Positions 8,943 to 18,369 of a stretch of DNA of 64,000 bases are shown piece after piece (within the stretch, counting starts at the first letter, position 1; each line of letters opens with the position of its first letter). This DNA is from Sphingobacteriales bacterium (lineage in GTDB: Bacteria; Bacteroidota; Bacteroidia; Chitinophagales; Chitinophagaceae). Under the pieces are notes generated by a model. It saw only the letters and a program-made list of their open reading frames with translations, was not told where the DNA came from and did no database searches. Location: contig RXJG01000003.1 of assembly GCA_003963365.1 (NCBI GenBank), forward strand, positions 208,202-272,201, read 5' to 3'. Position numbers and translations under genes: made by a program.

Positions 8943-9636
8943 CGAACTCACCATATTAATAATTACTGCTATTGGCATTGCCTGTTTACACACTGCATTG
9001 GGGCCCGATCACTATTTGCCCTTCATTGCTTTATCCAAAACAAGAGGATGGAGTTTTGGTAAAACATTATTATGGGTTATCGTATGTGGTTGCGGACATG
9101 TTTGGAGTTCTGTATTGCTTGGTTTAGGTGGCGCTGCATTGGGTTGGAGTTTATCCAAACTATCGTGGATGGAAAATATAAGAGGTGGTATTGCGGGATG
9201 GGCCTTACTTATTTTTGGATTGTTATATGGCATATGGGGACTGATAAGAGCCTATCAAAATAAACCGCACAAACATTTTGATACCTATAAAGATGGGAGC
9301 ATTTATGTTTATGAACACAAACATGGGCAAGCTGTTTCATCATCAGAAAGACATAAAGTCACCCCATGGGTAATGTTCATCATCTTTTTGCTCGGTCCCT
9401 GTGAGCCGATGATACCATTATTGTTTGTACCGGCAGCAAAGAATTCATTTAATGGAATGGCGATTCTTATATCAGTATATACTTTGTTTACTTTATTGAC
9501 CATGATCCTCATGGTGATATTAGGGTATTACGGTTTGTACTTTCTCAAAACTGAAAAGCTGGAACGGTTCATGCATGCATTAGGAGGTCTGACACTTTTC
9601 ATCTGTGGTGCAGGAATGATATTTATGGGATGGTAA
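8935..9636 (+). CDS. UreH/NicO-type membrane protein, probable nickel permease of the urease operon
   Basis: A 233-residue polytopic membrane protein with about six hydrophobic segments. The first helix carries HTALGPDHYLPF, a variant of the H-x4-D-H signature of NicO/NiCoT/UreH transporters, and the cytoplasmic loop is histidine-rich (PHKHFD, YEHKHGQ, ERHK). LLGPCEPMIPLLF near residue 160 is the second conserved block. Start is a TTG inside the end of ureD; no in-frame ATG occurs before the first helix, so the TTG is the likeliest choice. Position at the end of the urease operon supports nickel import. Metal specificity is inference. Confidence 0.82.
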   Translation: MHSELTILIITAIGIACLHTALGPDHYLPFIALSKTRGWSFGKTLLWVIVCGCGHVWSSVLLGLGGAALGWSLSKLSWMENIRGGIAGWALLIFGLLYGIWGLIRAYQNKPHKHFDTYKDGSIYVYEHKHGQAVSSSERHKVTPWVMFIIFLLGPCEPMIPLLFVPAAKNSFNGMAILISVYTLFTLLTMILMVILGYYGLYFLKTEKLERFMHALGGLTLFICGAGMIFMGW

Positions 9637-9678
9637 TTTTTAACTTTTATCTCTCAACTGTGTTCGTAATTTTAAAAC

Positions 9679-10161
9679 ATGAAAAAGTTATTTTACATTT
9701 TTACAGCAATCTCTGTTCTCAGTTGTAGTAATAATGCAGACAATAACGCCAATGAGCCTGTAACAAACGATACATTAGCGTTTGGTGAAAATGCTGGCGA
9801 CACACTCTATTTCTGGAATGTAAATAATGAAAAAAGCACAAGAACTAAAGTTTTAACAGATGAAGTGAGTAATCCTAATGTGCAGGCAATCATTAATGGA
9901 CTTAATATGGTTTATCCTGACATACTGATCCGGTTCAGCAACATAACGAACGATACATTAAATGTTTCCATCCCTCAAAGTGAAAAACTTACACAGCAGA
10001 TAGGAACTTCCGGAGCTGCACAATTTTTTGCTACTGCCTGTGTAAACCTATTTGAAGCACATGGCATCAATTATATTCATTTTGATTTTACAGCAGGTGA
10101 TCATGCCAAACCCGGCATTTTCAGCCGCCAGCAGTTTGCTGATATAAAAGAAGTGAAATAA
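9679..10161 (+). CDS. Hypothetical lipoprotein
   Basis: A 160-residue protein with an N-terminal signal MKKLFYIFTAISVLSC whose LSC lipobox predicts a lipoprotein anchored at the cysteine near residue 16, followed by an Asn-rich linker. The globular part (PNVQAIINGLNMVYPDI, SEKLTQQIGTSGAAQFFATA, INYIHFDFTAGDHAKPGIFSR) resembles nothing I can name with confidence. It is monocistronic: the urease permease ends 42 bp upstream and a strong hairpin follows. TAatTTTA four bases before the ATG resembles a -7 box. Confidence 0.7.
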   Translation: MKKLFYIFTAISVLSCSNNADNNANEPVTNDTLAFGENAGDTLYFWNVNNEKSTRTKVLTDEVSNPNVQAIINGLNMVYPDILIRFSNITNDTLNVSIPQSEKLTQQIGTSGAAQFFATACVNLFEAHGINYIHFDFTAGDHAKPGIFSRQQFADIKEVK

Positions 10162-10198
10162 ACAGCAGCCGGGATCTTTATGCTGCTGTTTAAAAAAT
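10159..10198. terminator. Bidirectional terminator between convergent genes
   Basis: An 11-bp perfect stem, taaacagcagc (10159-10169) with gctgctgttta (10182-10192), a 12-nt loop and A/T-rich flanks on both sides. It lies between the lipoprotein gene (plus) and the T9SS protein gene (minus), so it can serve both. Confidence 0.8.
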
Positions 10199-10212
10199 TA
10201 ATTAATATTTGA

Positions 10213-12996
10213 TTATCCCTTAATCAAAGCCCTGTTAATAATAAAGTCTTCAAAACGAATACGTAAAAAATACTGTCCTTTACTTAATATTGATAAATTA
10301 TCTATTTCAACCTTGTTGTTGCCTTTAGTTACAAAAATCTTTTTTGAGGCCACGGTCACACCAAAAATATTTACAATATCTGCCTGTATAATACCGCTTC
10401 TGGTAGTTAAAACTTCCGCTTTAATTTCATTTTTGAATGGGTTAATAGCCGAAAGGAGTGCCACACTTTTTTCGTAGTTACTCAGTAATATTATTTCTGT
10501 GTATTTAAAAAGAAGTCCATCACCTGAGACAGCTTTTATTCTGTAAAACGCCTGTCCACTAAGCACACCAGGGTCAGTAAATTTATAAGTTTGTGATGTT
10601 TGTCCCTGGATTGTTTGTGCATTTACTCTTCCTGCCTCGAAAAAATTATTCCCGTCCCTGCTTTTTTCAATTATAAAATACCCATTATTAAATTCTTTGG
10701 TAACCGTCCATTTAAGTTGAGCGTACTGATCAATAACGGTTCCATATAAATTTATAAGAGCAATGGAAAGTACCGAGCAATTGGATATATTAAGCTTGAT
10801 ATTAGCTGAAGCCACAACTGAACAGTTGGCGTCATTAAGATTGGGGGAGGTAGTAGCTGCTTTCACTCTTATGATACACCCACTGTCGGCATAAACGGGT
10901 AAATAGTTGTAAAGAGTTTTCGCCAGCGAGTCATTTGAAATTTTAGCTGTATAAGACAGGGTATCGTTCTTTATAGTTGTCCAGCTACTGCCATTGTTAC
11001 AGCTTTTTTCCCACCTCATATATTTATAGTTTGGAAAATATGCAAGTACAGAATCAGTAAAATTAACGGCAGTGGCACTGGCGCAACCTGTGTATCCTGA
11101 ACCTGGGTTTAATATTTGCACGGGGTTACAGGTTTTTAATCCAATATCATCCAGAGCCCAATCGTTCCCCCCACCACCGGGCGAATTATTCCGGATAGTT
11201 AAAGTAAAAGAAGTTTCGGAAATACCCGTTTGATAAACAAATCCTTTCTGCACCCATCGGTTGAGTGTATCAGAGGCGCTTTGTGTAGTATCTACCGGCG
11301 CAACCCTGTTGGTACCAGAATACAAAATATCTCCTGTTGTATAATAATCTGTACCGTTAATTTGAAAAGCAAGGTTTGGTGGCACACCAGATGAATCCCC
11401 GGTAGCATAAGGTATATAACCAACACTTGTAGCACCCTTTCCGGTTGAATCGCAACCACATTTATAACACATGTTTCTTACCCAAGCTGATATTTCATAA
11501 TAAGTATTGGGACATAAACTAGTTACGGTATATTGAAATGCAGTGTCGGTTCTGTACGATGAATTAACCACCAGCATGTACCCACAAGGGTTAGTTGCAC
11601 TAACAGGTTTTGTAGTATCGCATGGCGGGTTCCCTTTAGCTGTATTAGTTGCACCTGTATGGTCTCCTATAATATCCCAAAGGGTAAACACCCTCTTACT
11701 CGGAGAACTGGCATCGGGTTTTGCAAAGGTATTAACGGTTGTATAATCTGCACTGGTATTATTAGCAATGCCGTAATAATAATCCTGCGGGCCATTACCT
11801 GTTCTGAAGGTATCATAAGTATAACCCGTTACATATGCCGAGGTACCTCTGTTTCTTGCCAGAGGAGCACCCGTTAAAGGTGCGCCAAATGTTCCATTTG
11901 ATTCTACCCCCAGTGAATTAGATACTGCAATGGAATTAGGACATAATCCCGGGCTGTTATAAACAATTAAACTGTCTTTCTGAAAATTTATAGTAGTAAA
12001 TACACCCGTAGCCGCATCCCGAAGTACCAATGCACCTCCTCCAAAATTAACTTTTGTGTTATAGCCTGCATATACTTTAACCCTGTAAGTAGCCATTAAA
12101 ATACAGGTATTGCCATAAAAAGAAGGTCTTGAATTATTCGCTACAAAACTTCTTATAGTCTGGCTGGCTGTTTTGCCGGGTCTTATTTGAATTGCCGAGT
12201 CAAGTGTAATCGGCACTTGTTCCACCCATCCGGCATCTGCATCCTTGGCACTAGTAAAACGGGCTTCACTGGCACCGCCATTAGAAACTATTTTTCCTTC
12301 ATTCGTCCTTATTGCCAAACTGTCGGGCTGTAAGGCAAGCCCACCACCTCTTTTTAGTGTATCTAAAAAAGCAACGCTGTCAATTGTACCTGCTTTAACT
12401 ACTAATGTTGCTCTTATCTCAAGTATATCACCGGGTGAAACAGTACCGCCGTTTAAATTTTTAGTTACGTTAATATAACTTTTACCGTAATCAATAACAG
12501 CTACCGGGTCGGTAATACAAACAGTAAAGTTTCCATTATTTGAACTAGTGTTTGGATAAACTCTTACATAGTAGGTATTACCAACTGTAAGATTTGTAGC
12601 ATTGATGGTTGAGGTAGTGGCAGTATTTGTGCCACATGATACACTTGTTAAACTGCCACAGGTTCCGGAAAAAAGCTGTACCCTTGGATTTGCTAATGGC
12701 GTTCCGCCCGATGATGTAACAACAATTGTTGGATTAGAAGATCTTGCTGCAAAAGAATACCACACATCCCTGTTAGCAGCCCCGCAGCCTCCTGGTACAC
12801 CCCCGCCAGAAGTATAAGTAGTTGAAGCTGATATAACTCCTGCAGTTGGGACGCTGCAGGTAGAAGAAGAAACGATAGCTGTGGCACCACCGCATAAATC
12901 GTTAACCTGGGCAATACTATTAACGATTTTAAAAGAAAAGAAAGTTGATAATAAGATTATTTTCCAACTGGTTGGTAAATGTTTTACACCTTTCAT
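10213..12996 (-). CDS. Large T9SS-exported surface protein with PPC-like N-terminal domain
   Basis: A 927-residue exported protein. The ATG at 12996 gives MKGVKHLPTSWKIILLSTFFSF...IAQ, a signal peptide; the longer in-frame start would only add an unlikely tail. Residues ~30-165 form a pre-peptidase-C-terminal-like beta domain (DVWYSFAA, VQLFSGTCGSLTSVSCGT, GNTYYVRVY) also found in the divergent neighbour. A DUF11-like conserved-repeat region (YINVTKNLNGGTVSPGDILEI) and a jelly-roll-like region ending NDWALDDIGLKTCNP follow. The last ~75 residues (SAINPFKNEIKAE ... GQYFLRIRFEDFIINRALIKG) are a T9SS sorting domain. Its role is unknown; adhesin or glycan-binding protein is possible. Confidence 0.83.
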   Translation of the reverse strand: MKGVKHLPTSWKIILLSTFFSFKIVNSIAQVNDLCGGATAIVSSSTCSVPTAGVISASTTYTSGGGVPGGCGAANRDVWYSFAARSSNPTIVVTSSGGTPLANPRVQLFSGTCGSLTSVSCGTNTATTSTINATNLTVGNTYYVRVYPNTSSNNGNFTVCITDPVAVIDYGKSYINVTKNLNGGTVSPGDILEIRATLVVKAGTIDSVAFLDTLKRGGGLALQPDSLAIRTNEGKIVSNGGASEARFTSAKDADAGWVEQVPITLDSAIQIRPGKTASQTIRSFVANNSRPSFYGNTCILMATYRVKVYAGYNTKVNFGGGALVLRDAATGVFTTINFQKDSLIVYNSPGLCPNSIAVSNSLGVESNGTFGAPLTGAPLARNRGTSAYVTGYTYDTFRTGNGPQDYYYGIANNTSADYTTVNTFAKPDASSPSKRVFTLWDIIGDHTGATNTAKGNPPCDTTKPVSATNPCGYMLVVNSSYRTDTAFQYTVTSLCPNTYYEISAWVRNMCYKCGCDSTGKGATSVGYIPYATGDSSGVPPNLAFQINGTDYYTTGDILYSGTNRVAPVDTTQSASDTLNRWVQKGFVYQTGISETSFTLTIRNNSPGGGGNDWALDDIGLKTCNPVQILNPGSGYTGCASATAVNFTDSVLAYFPNYKYMRWEKSCNNGSSWTTIKNDTLSYTAKISNDSLAKTLYNYLPVYADSGCIIRVKAATTSPNLNDANCSVVASANIKLNISNCSVLSIALINLYGTVIDQYAQLKWTVTKEFNNGYFIIEKSRDGNNFFEAGRVNAQTIQGQTSQTYKFTDPGVLSGQAFYRIKAVSGDGLLFKYTEIILLSNYEKSVALLSAINPFKNEIKAEVLTTRSGIIQADIVNIFGVTVASKKIFVTKGNNKVEIDNLSILSKGQYFLRIRFEDFIINRALIKG

Positions 12997-13366
12997 TGGG
13001 TTCAGCGTTTGGAATATCACCGATATTGGCAGCGATAAAAATAAATAATAAAGTTGCATTTATATAATGTGTAAGGATATATATCTTATTAATATAGCTA
13101 CTTTTTAAAAATCGGGCAAAAATACTCACCTTACTTTACAGTTTTTACTTACCATATTCGTATGATTACGTAAAAAATTATTAATACATATTATTCCTTA
13201 TAATTAATTATGCGTATGTATTAAACGTTTTATTACGTAAATACTTATATGCACTTAAAAAAAATTATTTATCCACATAGTGTAAATACTAAGGTTTATC
13301 TAAATAGCTTATAAAACTTAACTTCCCCTATTTTTACCGTAAAATTCAAATTTCAACTGCTTAGCT
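12997..13366. promoter_or_regulatory. Divergent promoter region between two T9SS protein genes
   Basis: A 370-bp, very AT-rich gene-free stretch between divergent genes. On the minus strand TAttTTTG (13124-13117) matches the -7 consensus perfectly, about 120 bp before the minus-strand ATG; no clear -33 TTG accompanies it. On the plus strand TAttTTTa (13329-13336) is a one-mismatch -7 box 30 bp before the plus-strand ATG. Several copies of TTACGTAA-like words lie between (near 13170 and 13235). No other gene or RNA is evident. Confidence 0.4.
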
Positions 13367-15664
13367 ATGAAAAAACTTTTACAATCGCTGTTTATTGTTT
13401 ATTGTTTTTTTGTTTCTACTAAAGGCTTTACGCAGCAGCCGAATGATAACTGCGCAAACGCTGTATTTATACCCACATCAAGCACTTGCTTTAATACTTA
13501 TTCTACAGTAGTTGGTGCAACCAATTCAGGGATTGCTGTTGGTGCCTGTACCGGAACCCCTGATGATGATGTATGGTTTAAATTTGTGGCAGCAAAACCA
13601 AACCCAACAATAACATTAAGTTCTTTGGGAACGGGCACCCCCAGCATAACCTCTGCTGGTCCAAGAATGCAGTTATTTTCCGGCACCTGTGGTGCTTTTA
13701 CCAGCCTGGCATGCGGAACTACTTCAATAACTGCTTCCGGATTAACTGTTAGTAATACCTACTATGTAAGAGTTTATACAAATGCAGCCGGAGCACCTGC
13801 TGCTAATGGTCAATTTAATATTTGTATTACCGACCCTGGTCCACCTGATATTATTGACTCCACCAATATTTTATTTACCATTGATACTATTTGTAAAAAT
13901 TTAGGTTATCCATGGGAAATATTGCGGGGACCTGATGACTCCCTATGGATTACCGAAGCAAGAGGTTATAGAGTTGTGAGGATTGCAGCAAACAGGACAC
14001 AAGCTTCAAAAAATATACCCCCCCAGCAAATCTTAAAAATACCACTGGGCACAGGCGAGGTAAACTTTCTGCGTGGTCCAAGTAGCGGACCGTTTGTTGC
14101 TAATGAACCTGAAACTTATGGAAGATGGCCACAGGGTGGCATGATGGGTATGGCATTGCACCCTTTGTTTGGCACTGATCCTACCAAACAGTTTGTTTAT
14201 TTAGCTTATGTATTTAAGCAAGGTACCTGCCCAAACAGTAATAACCCCTGCTTTTTCAATACCAAAATTGTTCAATGCCGTTTTTATTATGCAGCAGATG
14301 CCGGCAATCCATCCAGTCTGCCAAAAAAAGATACGCTTGTAATTATTGATACTGTCATGTCAAACTTATCTGGAAGCAACGACCATAATTCGGGCAGAAT
14401 GGTAATAAGCCCATTTACCGAGGCAGATGGAACTTATAAATTGTATTATTCTATCGGCGATATGGGAGCAGGTCAATTTAATAATACTACCCGGACTCAC
14501 AATGGTCAGAATAAAGATGTTTATGAAGGAAAAATATTAAGATTAAATACCCAAAGAGATGCCGATGCCCCCGACCCCAATGACCCTTTCAACCAATGGA
14601 TACCCAACGACAATCCGTTTACTTTTTCACCCAGCGTGGTGCCAGCCACGTTAAGTGGTAAACGGTCTGCCGTTTTTACCTACGGTCATCGTAATCCCCA
14701 GGGCCTTGTATGGGCCAATGTTAATGGAACCTGGAAATTATACAGTTCCGAGCATGGTGACAGATCGGATGATGAAATTAATATATTGGTTGCTGGTAAA
14801 AATTATGGTTGGCCTAAAGTAGCAGGGCTTTGCGATGATAATTACAGTAACACTGATATTTTTGCCAATAATGATCAGTTAGCCAGTGTAAATATTCCCA
14901 ACGAAATTGCATCGTTTTGTAACGTAACCCCAGATAATACAGAGCCAATTTTCTCCTTCTTTAACTGGTCTGGTGGCCAGCTACATAATATTAATACCGG
15001 TAATAATTTTTCGTGGCCAACAATAGCTCCATCATCTATTGATTACTACGACTTTCCACCAATTGCCGGTGGGCCTGCAAACTGGAACAATTCGCTTTTG
15101 GTTACCTCATTAAAATACGGCTTATTCCGTTTAAAACTAAAAAGCGATGGCAATTCGATAGATAGTAGTCAAAACACAAAAGTTTTTATAGACACTTTTC
15201 CTCTTTTTCATGGCTGGCGTGTAAGGGATATTACTTTTTCAAAACGTGGTGCCTCAATATATGCTGCCATTGACAGTTCAGGTAGTACTTCCGGACCAAC
15301 AGGTGGATTTGGCGGAGCAAATACCAACACACTGAATGCTGGTACCATTCTCAGGTTTAGATTTGCCAGCACCCCGCTTCCAATAAAGGAAGAACCGGGT
15401 CAACAAACAACCAGAAATAATCCTTATCTTAAAGTTTTCCCTAACCCGGCATCAGCCTTTTTGTATGTTGATAATAAAAAGAATGTTCCGAAACCATTTA
15501 CGTATTATCTCTATGATATAACAGGAAGGCTCATTAAAACAGGCAACAATTCAAATAACAACTTTAGTGTAAATATTTCAGGCATAAAACCTGGTATGTA
15601 TATATTCCGTTTGTTTAGCAGTATTGAAGCCGAATTGCTGACGGAGCGGATTATAATTCAATAA
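13367..15664 (+). CDS. T9SS-exported PQQ-type glucose/sorbosone dehydrogenase-like protein
   Basis: A 765-residue exported protein with a signal peptide ending near SFIVYCFFVSTKGFTQ. Residues ~23-160 are a PPC-like beta domain homologous to that of the divergent gene (DDVWFKFVAA, MQLFSGTCGAFTSLACGT, SNTYYVRVY). Residues ~175-665 are a six-bladed propeller of the glucose/sorbosone dehydrogenase family: GPDDSLWITEA, GGMMGMALHPLFG, NDHNSGRMVISP, EGKILRLN, VFTYGHRNPQGLVW and SSEHGDRSDDEIN. The C-terminus from LKVFPNPASAFLYVDN is a canonical T9SS sorting domain. Probably a cell-surface sugar or aldose oxidoreductase; cofactor and substrate are inferred from the family. Confidence 0.88.
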   Translation: MKKLLQSLFIVYCFFVSTKGFTQQPNDNCANAVFIPTSSTCFNTYSTVVGATNSGIAVGACTGTPDDDVWFKFVAAKPNPTITLSSLGTGTPSITSAGPRMQLFSGTCGAFTSLACGTTSITASGLTVSNTYYVRVYTNAAGAPAANGQFNICITDPGPPDIIDSTNILFTIDTICKNLGYPWEILRGPDDSLWITEARGYRVVRIAANRTQASKNIPPQQILKIPLGTGEVNFLRGPSSGPFVANEPETYGRWPQGGMMGMALHPLFGTDPTKQFVYLAYVFKQGTCPNSNNPCFFNTKIVQCRFYYAADAGNPSSLPKKDTLVIIDTVMSNLSGSNDHNSGRMVISPFTEADGTYKLYYSIGDMGAGQFNNTTRTHNGQNKDVYEGKILRLNTQRDADAPDPNDPFNQWIPNDNPFTFSPSVVPATLSGKRSAVFTYGHRNPQGLVWANVNGTWKLYSSEHGDRSDDEINILVAGKNYGWPKVAGLCDDNYSNTDIFANNDQLASVNIPNEIASFCNVTPDNTEPIFSFFNWSGGQLHNINTGNNFSWPTIAPSSIDYYDFPPIAGGPANWNNSLLVTSLKYGLFRLKLKSDGNSIDSSQNTKVFIDTFPLFHGWRVRDITFSKRGASIYAAIDSSGSTSGPTGGFGGANTNTLNAGTILRFRFASTPLPIKEEPGQQTTRNNPYLKVFPNPASAFLYVDNKKNVPKPFTYYLYDITGRLIKTGNNSNNNFSVNISGIKPGMYIFRLFSSIEAELLTERIIIQ

Positions 15665-15698
15665 ACCAGCTTTTGCCTTTACTAATTTATTATTAACC

Positions 15699-15745
15699 AT
15701 CGCCCAATGTTTCCAGCTAAAAATGGAGTGTTGGGCGATATTTTA
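15699..15745. terminator. Hairpin terminator between convergent genes
   Basis: The perfect arms atcgcccaa (15699-15707) and ttgggcgat (15731-15739) flank a partly paired interior, followed on the plus strand by attttatta. It lies after the sugar-dehydrogenase-like gene and before the 3' end of the minus-strand operon, so it probably acts in both directions. Confidence 0.7.
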
Positions 15746-15774
15746 TTATGGCAATTTTTTAAACAATCAATAAC

Positions 15775-16152
15775 TTATTTTCTATAACTATTTAGAAAAA
15801 GTACCCTTCTGCCATTTTCATTTTTAATGCTCAGTTCCATTACAAAACGGCCTTTACTGTATTCATCCTGCTTAATTATTTCATCAGCAGAGGGAGAATA
15901 TTCCAGTGTATCTTTTACAGTAACTACTTTAAAATACCCGGTTAAAAATGTTTTTCCAATTAATGTAAAAGGAGTTTCGTTACCTGCCTTCAACTCATTA
16001 AATACAAATTCTTTCCCGCCAATCCTGGCAGTTACCTGTAAAAAATCTTCGTTACTCTTATTGGAGAATCTTACTAAAGCACCTTCAGGCTTATAGGCGT
16101 GTAATAAAGCAATAGCCGCAACAAAAAGTACGGCAACAAGGATGTGTTTCAT
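15775..16152 (-). CDS. Small secreted hypothetical protein
   Basis: A 125-residue protein with a hydrophobic N-terminus (MKHILVAVLFVAAIALLHA) that looks like a signal peptide, no lipobox cysteine. The mature part (GALVRFSNKSNEDFLQVTARIGGKEFVFNELKAG) is predicted beta-rich. I do not recognise a family. It begins 4 bp after the lysA stop, so it is probably co-transcribed with lysA, and is followed by the hairpin between convergent genes. Confidence 0.65.
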   Translation of the reverse strand: MKHILVAVLFVAAIALLHAYKPEGALVRFSNKSNEDFLQVTARIGGKEFVFNELKAGNETPFTLIGKTFLTGYFKVVTVKDTLEYSPSADEIIKQDEYSKGRFVMELSIKNENGRRVLFLNSYRK

Positions 16153-16156
16153 TTAA

Positions 16157-17380
16157 TTAAAGGTCAGCCAATTCAATTTGATTGTATAGCAGGTGATCAA
16201 AACTATCTCTTTTTCTTATTAACTGAGCTTTACCATCTTTCACCAGCACTTCAGCCGGTTTAAAGCGACTGTTATAATTAGAAGCCATCTCAAAACCATA
16301 TGCTCCGGCATTATAAAACACCAGCAGATCTTCTTCTCTTATTTCATTTAACTCCCGGTCTTCTGCAAAAGTATCCGTCTCACAAATATTACCCACCACA
16401 TTGTATAAGTTAAGCGGCCCCGCCGGGTTGGATATATTTTCAATTTGATGATACGATCCATAAAACATCGGGCGGATCAGATGATTCAATCCTGAATCAA
16501 CACCGGCAAAAACAGTTCCGTTTGAATTTTTAATCACATTTACTTTAGTGATAAAATAACCTGCTTCGCTAACAATAAACTTGCCCGGTTCAAACCATGC
16601 CTGCAGTTTACGGTTGTATTTATTTTCAAACCATTCAAACTCTTCTTTCATTTTTTGTCCCAGCAATTCCATATCCGTTCCTTCTTCATCCGACTTATAA
16701 GGCACTTTAAATCCACCACCAAAATCCAGTACTTCCAATTCGGGAAAATAATGTGCTATCTCAAACAACACTTCCATTCCTTTAGCAAATACTTCTACAT
16801 CTTTTATTTCACTGCCGGTATGTATGTGCAGGTTTTGTATACGCAGGTTGGTTTGTTTGGCAATATCCAGCACTTTTTCAATTTGCTCCAGTGGAATACC
16901 AAACTTACTTTTAGCATGACCGGTAGAAATTTTTAAATTCCCGCCAGCCATAATATTAGGTCTTAATCTTATTCCAACAGGATAAGAATGACCATATTTT
17001 TTTCCAAACTTTTCTAAGTTGGATAAACTATCAATATTAATATTCACTCCCAGGTCTGCAGCTCTTTCAATTTCGCTAAAGTGAATATTATTAGATGTGT
17101 ATAAGATGTTCTTTCTTTCAAAACCTGCATAGATGGCCAGTTCCACTTCATTTACTGAACTGCAATCAACATTGCAGCCGATACTTTTTATATAACGCAG
17201 AATATTTATATTGGTCAATGCTTTACAGGCATAAAAGAATTTTGCATTAATGCCACTGAAAGCATTGGTGAGTCTTTCATACTGTGCTTTTATTTTTTCA
17301 GCATGATATACATATACAGGTGTACCAAACTCACCGGCTATTGCCGCTAACTGCTGACTGGAAAGTTTTAATTCAGACAT
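16157..17380 (-). CDS. lysA: Diaminopimelate decarboxylase
   Basis: A 407-residue PLP-dependent fold-III decarboxylase that converts meso-diaminopimelate to lysine. The PLP lysine is K53 in FFYACKALTN; HIHTGSEI, the phosphate-binding DFGGGFKVPY, the substrate-binding NICETDTFAEDREL (Cys and Asp/Glu at the active site) and NAGAYGFEMASNYNSR are all in place. I start at the ATG giving MSELKLSSQQLA; a TTG four codons earlier is possible but less likely. Located between scpB and a small secreted protein on the minus strand; a terminator separates it from scpB. Confidence 0.95.
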   Translation of the reverse strand: MSELKLSSQQLAAIAGEFGTPVYVYHAEKIKAQYERLTNAFSGINAKFFYACKALTNINILRYIKSIGCNVDCSSVNEVELAIYAGFERKNILYTSNNIHFSEIERAADLGVNINIDSLSNLEKFGKKYGHSYPVGIRLRPNIMAGGNLKISTGHAKSKFGIPLEQIEKVLDIAKQTNLRIQNLHIHTGSEIKDVEVFAKGMEVLFEIAHYFPELEVLDFGGGFKVPYKSDEEGTDMELLGQKMKEEFEWFENKYNRKLQAWFEPGKFIVSEAGYFITKVNVIKNSNGTVFAGVDSGLNHLIRPMFYGSYHQIENISNPAGPLNLYNVVGNICETDTFAEDRELNEIREEDLLVFYNAGAYGFEMASNYNSRFKPAEVLVKDGKAQLIRKRDSFDHLLYNQIELADL

Positions 17381-17455
17381 AATTGATTTCAAAAACGAAT
17401 TTAACTAAGAAATAAACGCCTCAACACCTAACAACTACTTGTTTTTTATAAATAA

Positions 17456-17483
17456 TAAAGGATGAGCAATGACTCATCCTTTA
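17456..17483 (-). terminator. Intrinsic terminator after scpB
   Basis: An 11-bp perfect stem, taaaggatgag with ctcatccttta, and a 6-nt loop. On the minus strand it is followed by a T-rich stretch, and it lies 24 bp after the scpB stop and before lysA. Confidence 0.8.
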
Positions 17484-17506
17484 CATTTATTTAATTTTTT
17501 TGATCA

Positions 17507-18295
17507 CTATTGTTGTTCATCATTTGGTTGATCATCGGCTGCAGAATCATCACCGCTTTGCTCTTCTTCTCCAGATGGTGTTTCTTCTCCCTGCTGGTTT
17601 TCTTCGGTTTCAATTAAATCACCATTTTCATTTACCACTAAAGGCTTGTCTTCTTCTTTTACATCGGTAACCGGTAATTGTTCCTCAGCCTGCGATTCTT
17701 CTGATAACTCGAAATGCTCGTTTACCTGGGTTGGCATAATAATCTCATCAGGAATAATTTCTTTCAGCTTTGGTAAATCCTCCACGGAGTTGATACCGAA
17801 ATAATCCATAAACGTTCTGGAGGTAGCATATACCAGCGGATGACCCGGCAATTTTTCATTTCTGCCCGATATAACGATGAGTTCTTTCTCTAATAATTTT
17901 TGTACCGCATAATCACAATTGACTCCGCGGATGGCTTCCATCTCCCCTTTTGTGATCGGTTGTTTATAAGCAATGATGGCTAAAGTTTCTAACGCAGCAT
18001 TACTGAGGCGTTTTAAAAACTTATCGCCATTTAATACCGCAACTGTTTTAAAATATTCTTTTTTGGTAACAAACTGCCATCCGCCGCCAATCATTCTTAC
18101 TTCAAAAGGATAGAATTCTGCATTGTATTTTTCTTTGATGGCTTCAACCGCAGCTTCCACCTGGTCTAAAGTAGCACGGTCTTCAATAAACCCCTGGGAA
18201 TTATTTACCAATTCCGTCAGTTCTAATGCACCGAGGGCTCTGTCACTGGCAAAAATCAATGCTTCAATATGCGGAATGATTAGGGATAACTCCAT
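17507..18295 (-). CDS. scpB: Segregation and condensation protein B
   Basis: A 262-residue ScpB, the kleisin-partner of the SMC condensin complex. The two winged-helix domains span roughly residues 5-175, with the diagnostic LSNAALETLAIIAYKQPITKGEMEAIRGVNCDYAVQKLLEKELI and GRNEKLPGHPLVYATSRTFMDYFG. Residues ~195-262 form a very acidic, low-complexity tail (EEKQ/GEE/DDSAADDQPNDEQQ) common in Bacteroidota ScpB. No scpA is in this window. It is preceded by a short word-repeat spacer after atpG. Confidence 0.95.
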   Translation of the reverse strand: MELSLIIPHIEALIFASDRALGALELTELVNNSQGFIEDRATLDQVEAAVEAIKEKYNAEFYPFEVRMIGGGWQFVTKKEYFKTVAVLNGDKFLKRLSNAALETLAIIAYKQPITKGEMEAIRGVNCDYAVQKLLEKELIVISGRNEKLPGHPLVYATSRTFMDYFGINSVEDLPKLKEIIPDEIIMPTQVNEHFELSEESQAEEQLPVTDVKEEDKPLVVNENGDLIETEENQQGEETPSGEEEQSGDDSAADDQPNDEQQ

Positions 18296-18309
18296 TGTTT
18301 TTTATTTGT

Positions 18310-18366
18310 TGATTGTGTTTGGTGGTTTGCAAGCTAACAATAAACAATAAACCACAAACCATAAAC
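18310..18366. repeat. Word inverted repeat upstream of scpB
   Basis: The words gtttggtggttt (18317-18328) and aaaccacaaacc are near reverse complements (10 of 12), with taacaataaacaataaacc stutters between. It fills the gap between the atpG stop and the scpB start. Confidence 0.45.
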
Positions 18367-18369
18367 TTA

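Noticed and set aside
12997-13059. Upstream start for the 927-residue T9SS protein
   Set aside because: The extension lacks signal-peptide logic; the ATG at 12996 gives a good signal peptide.
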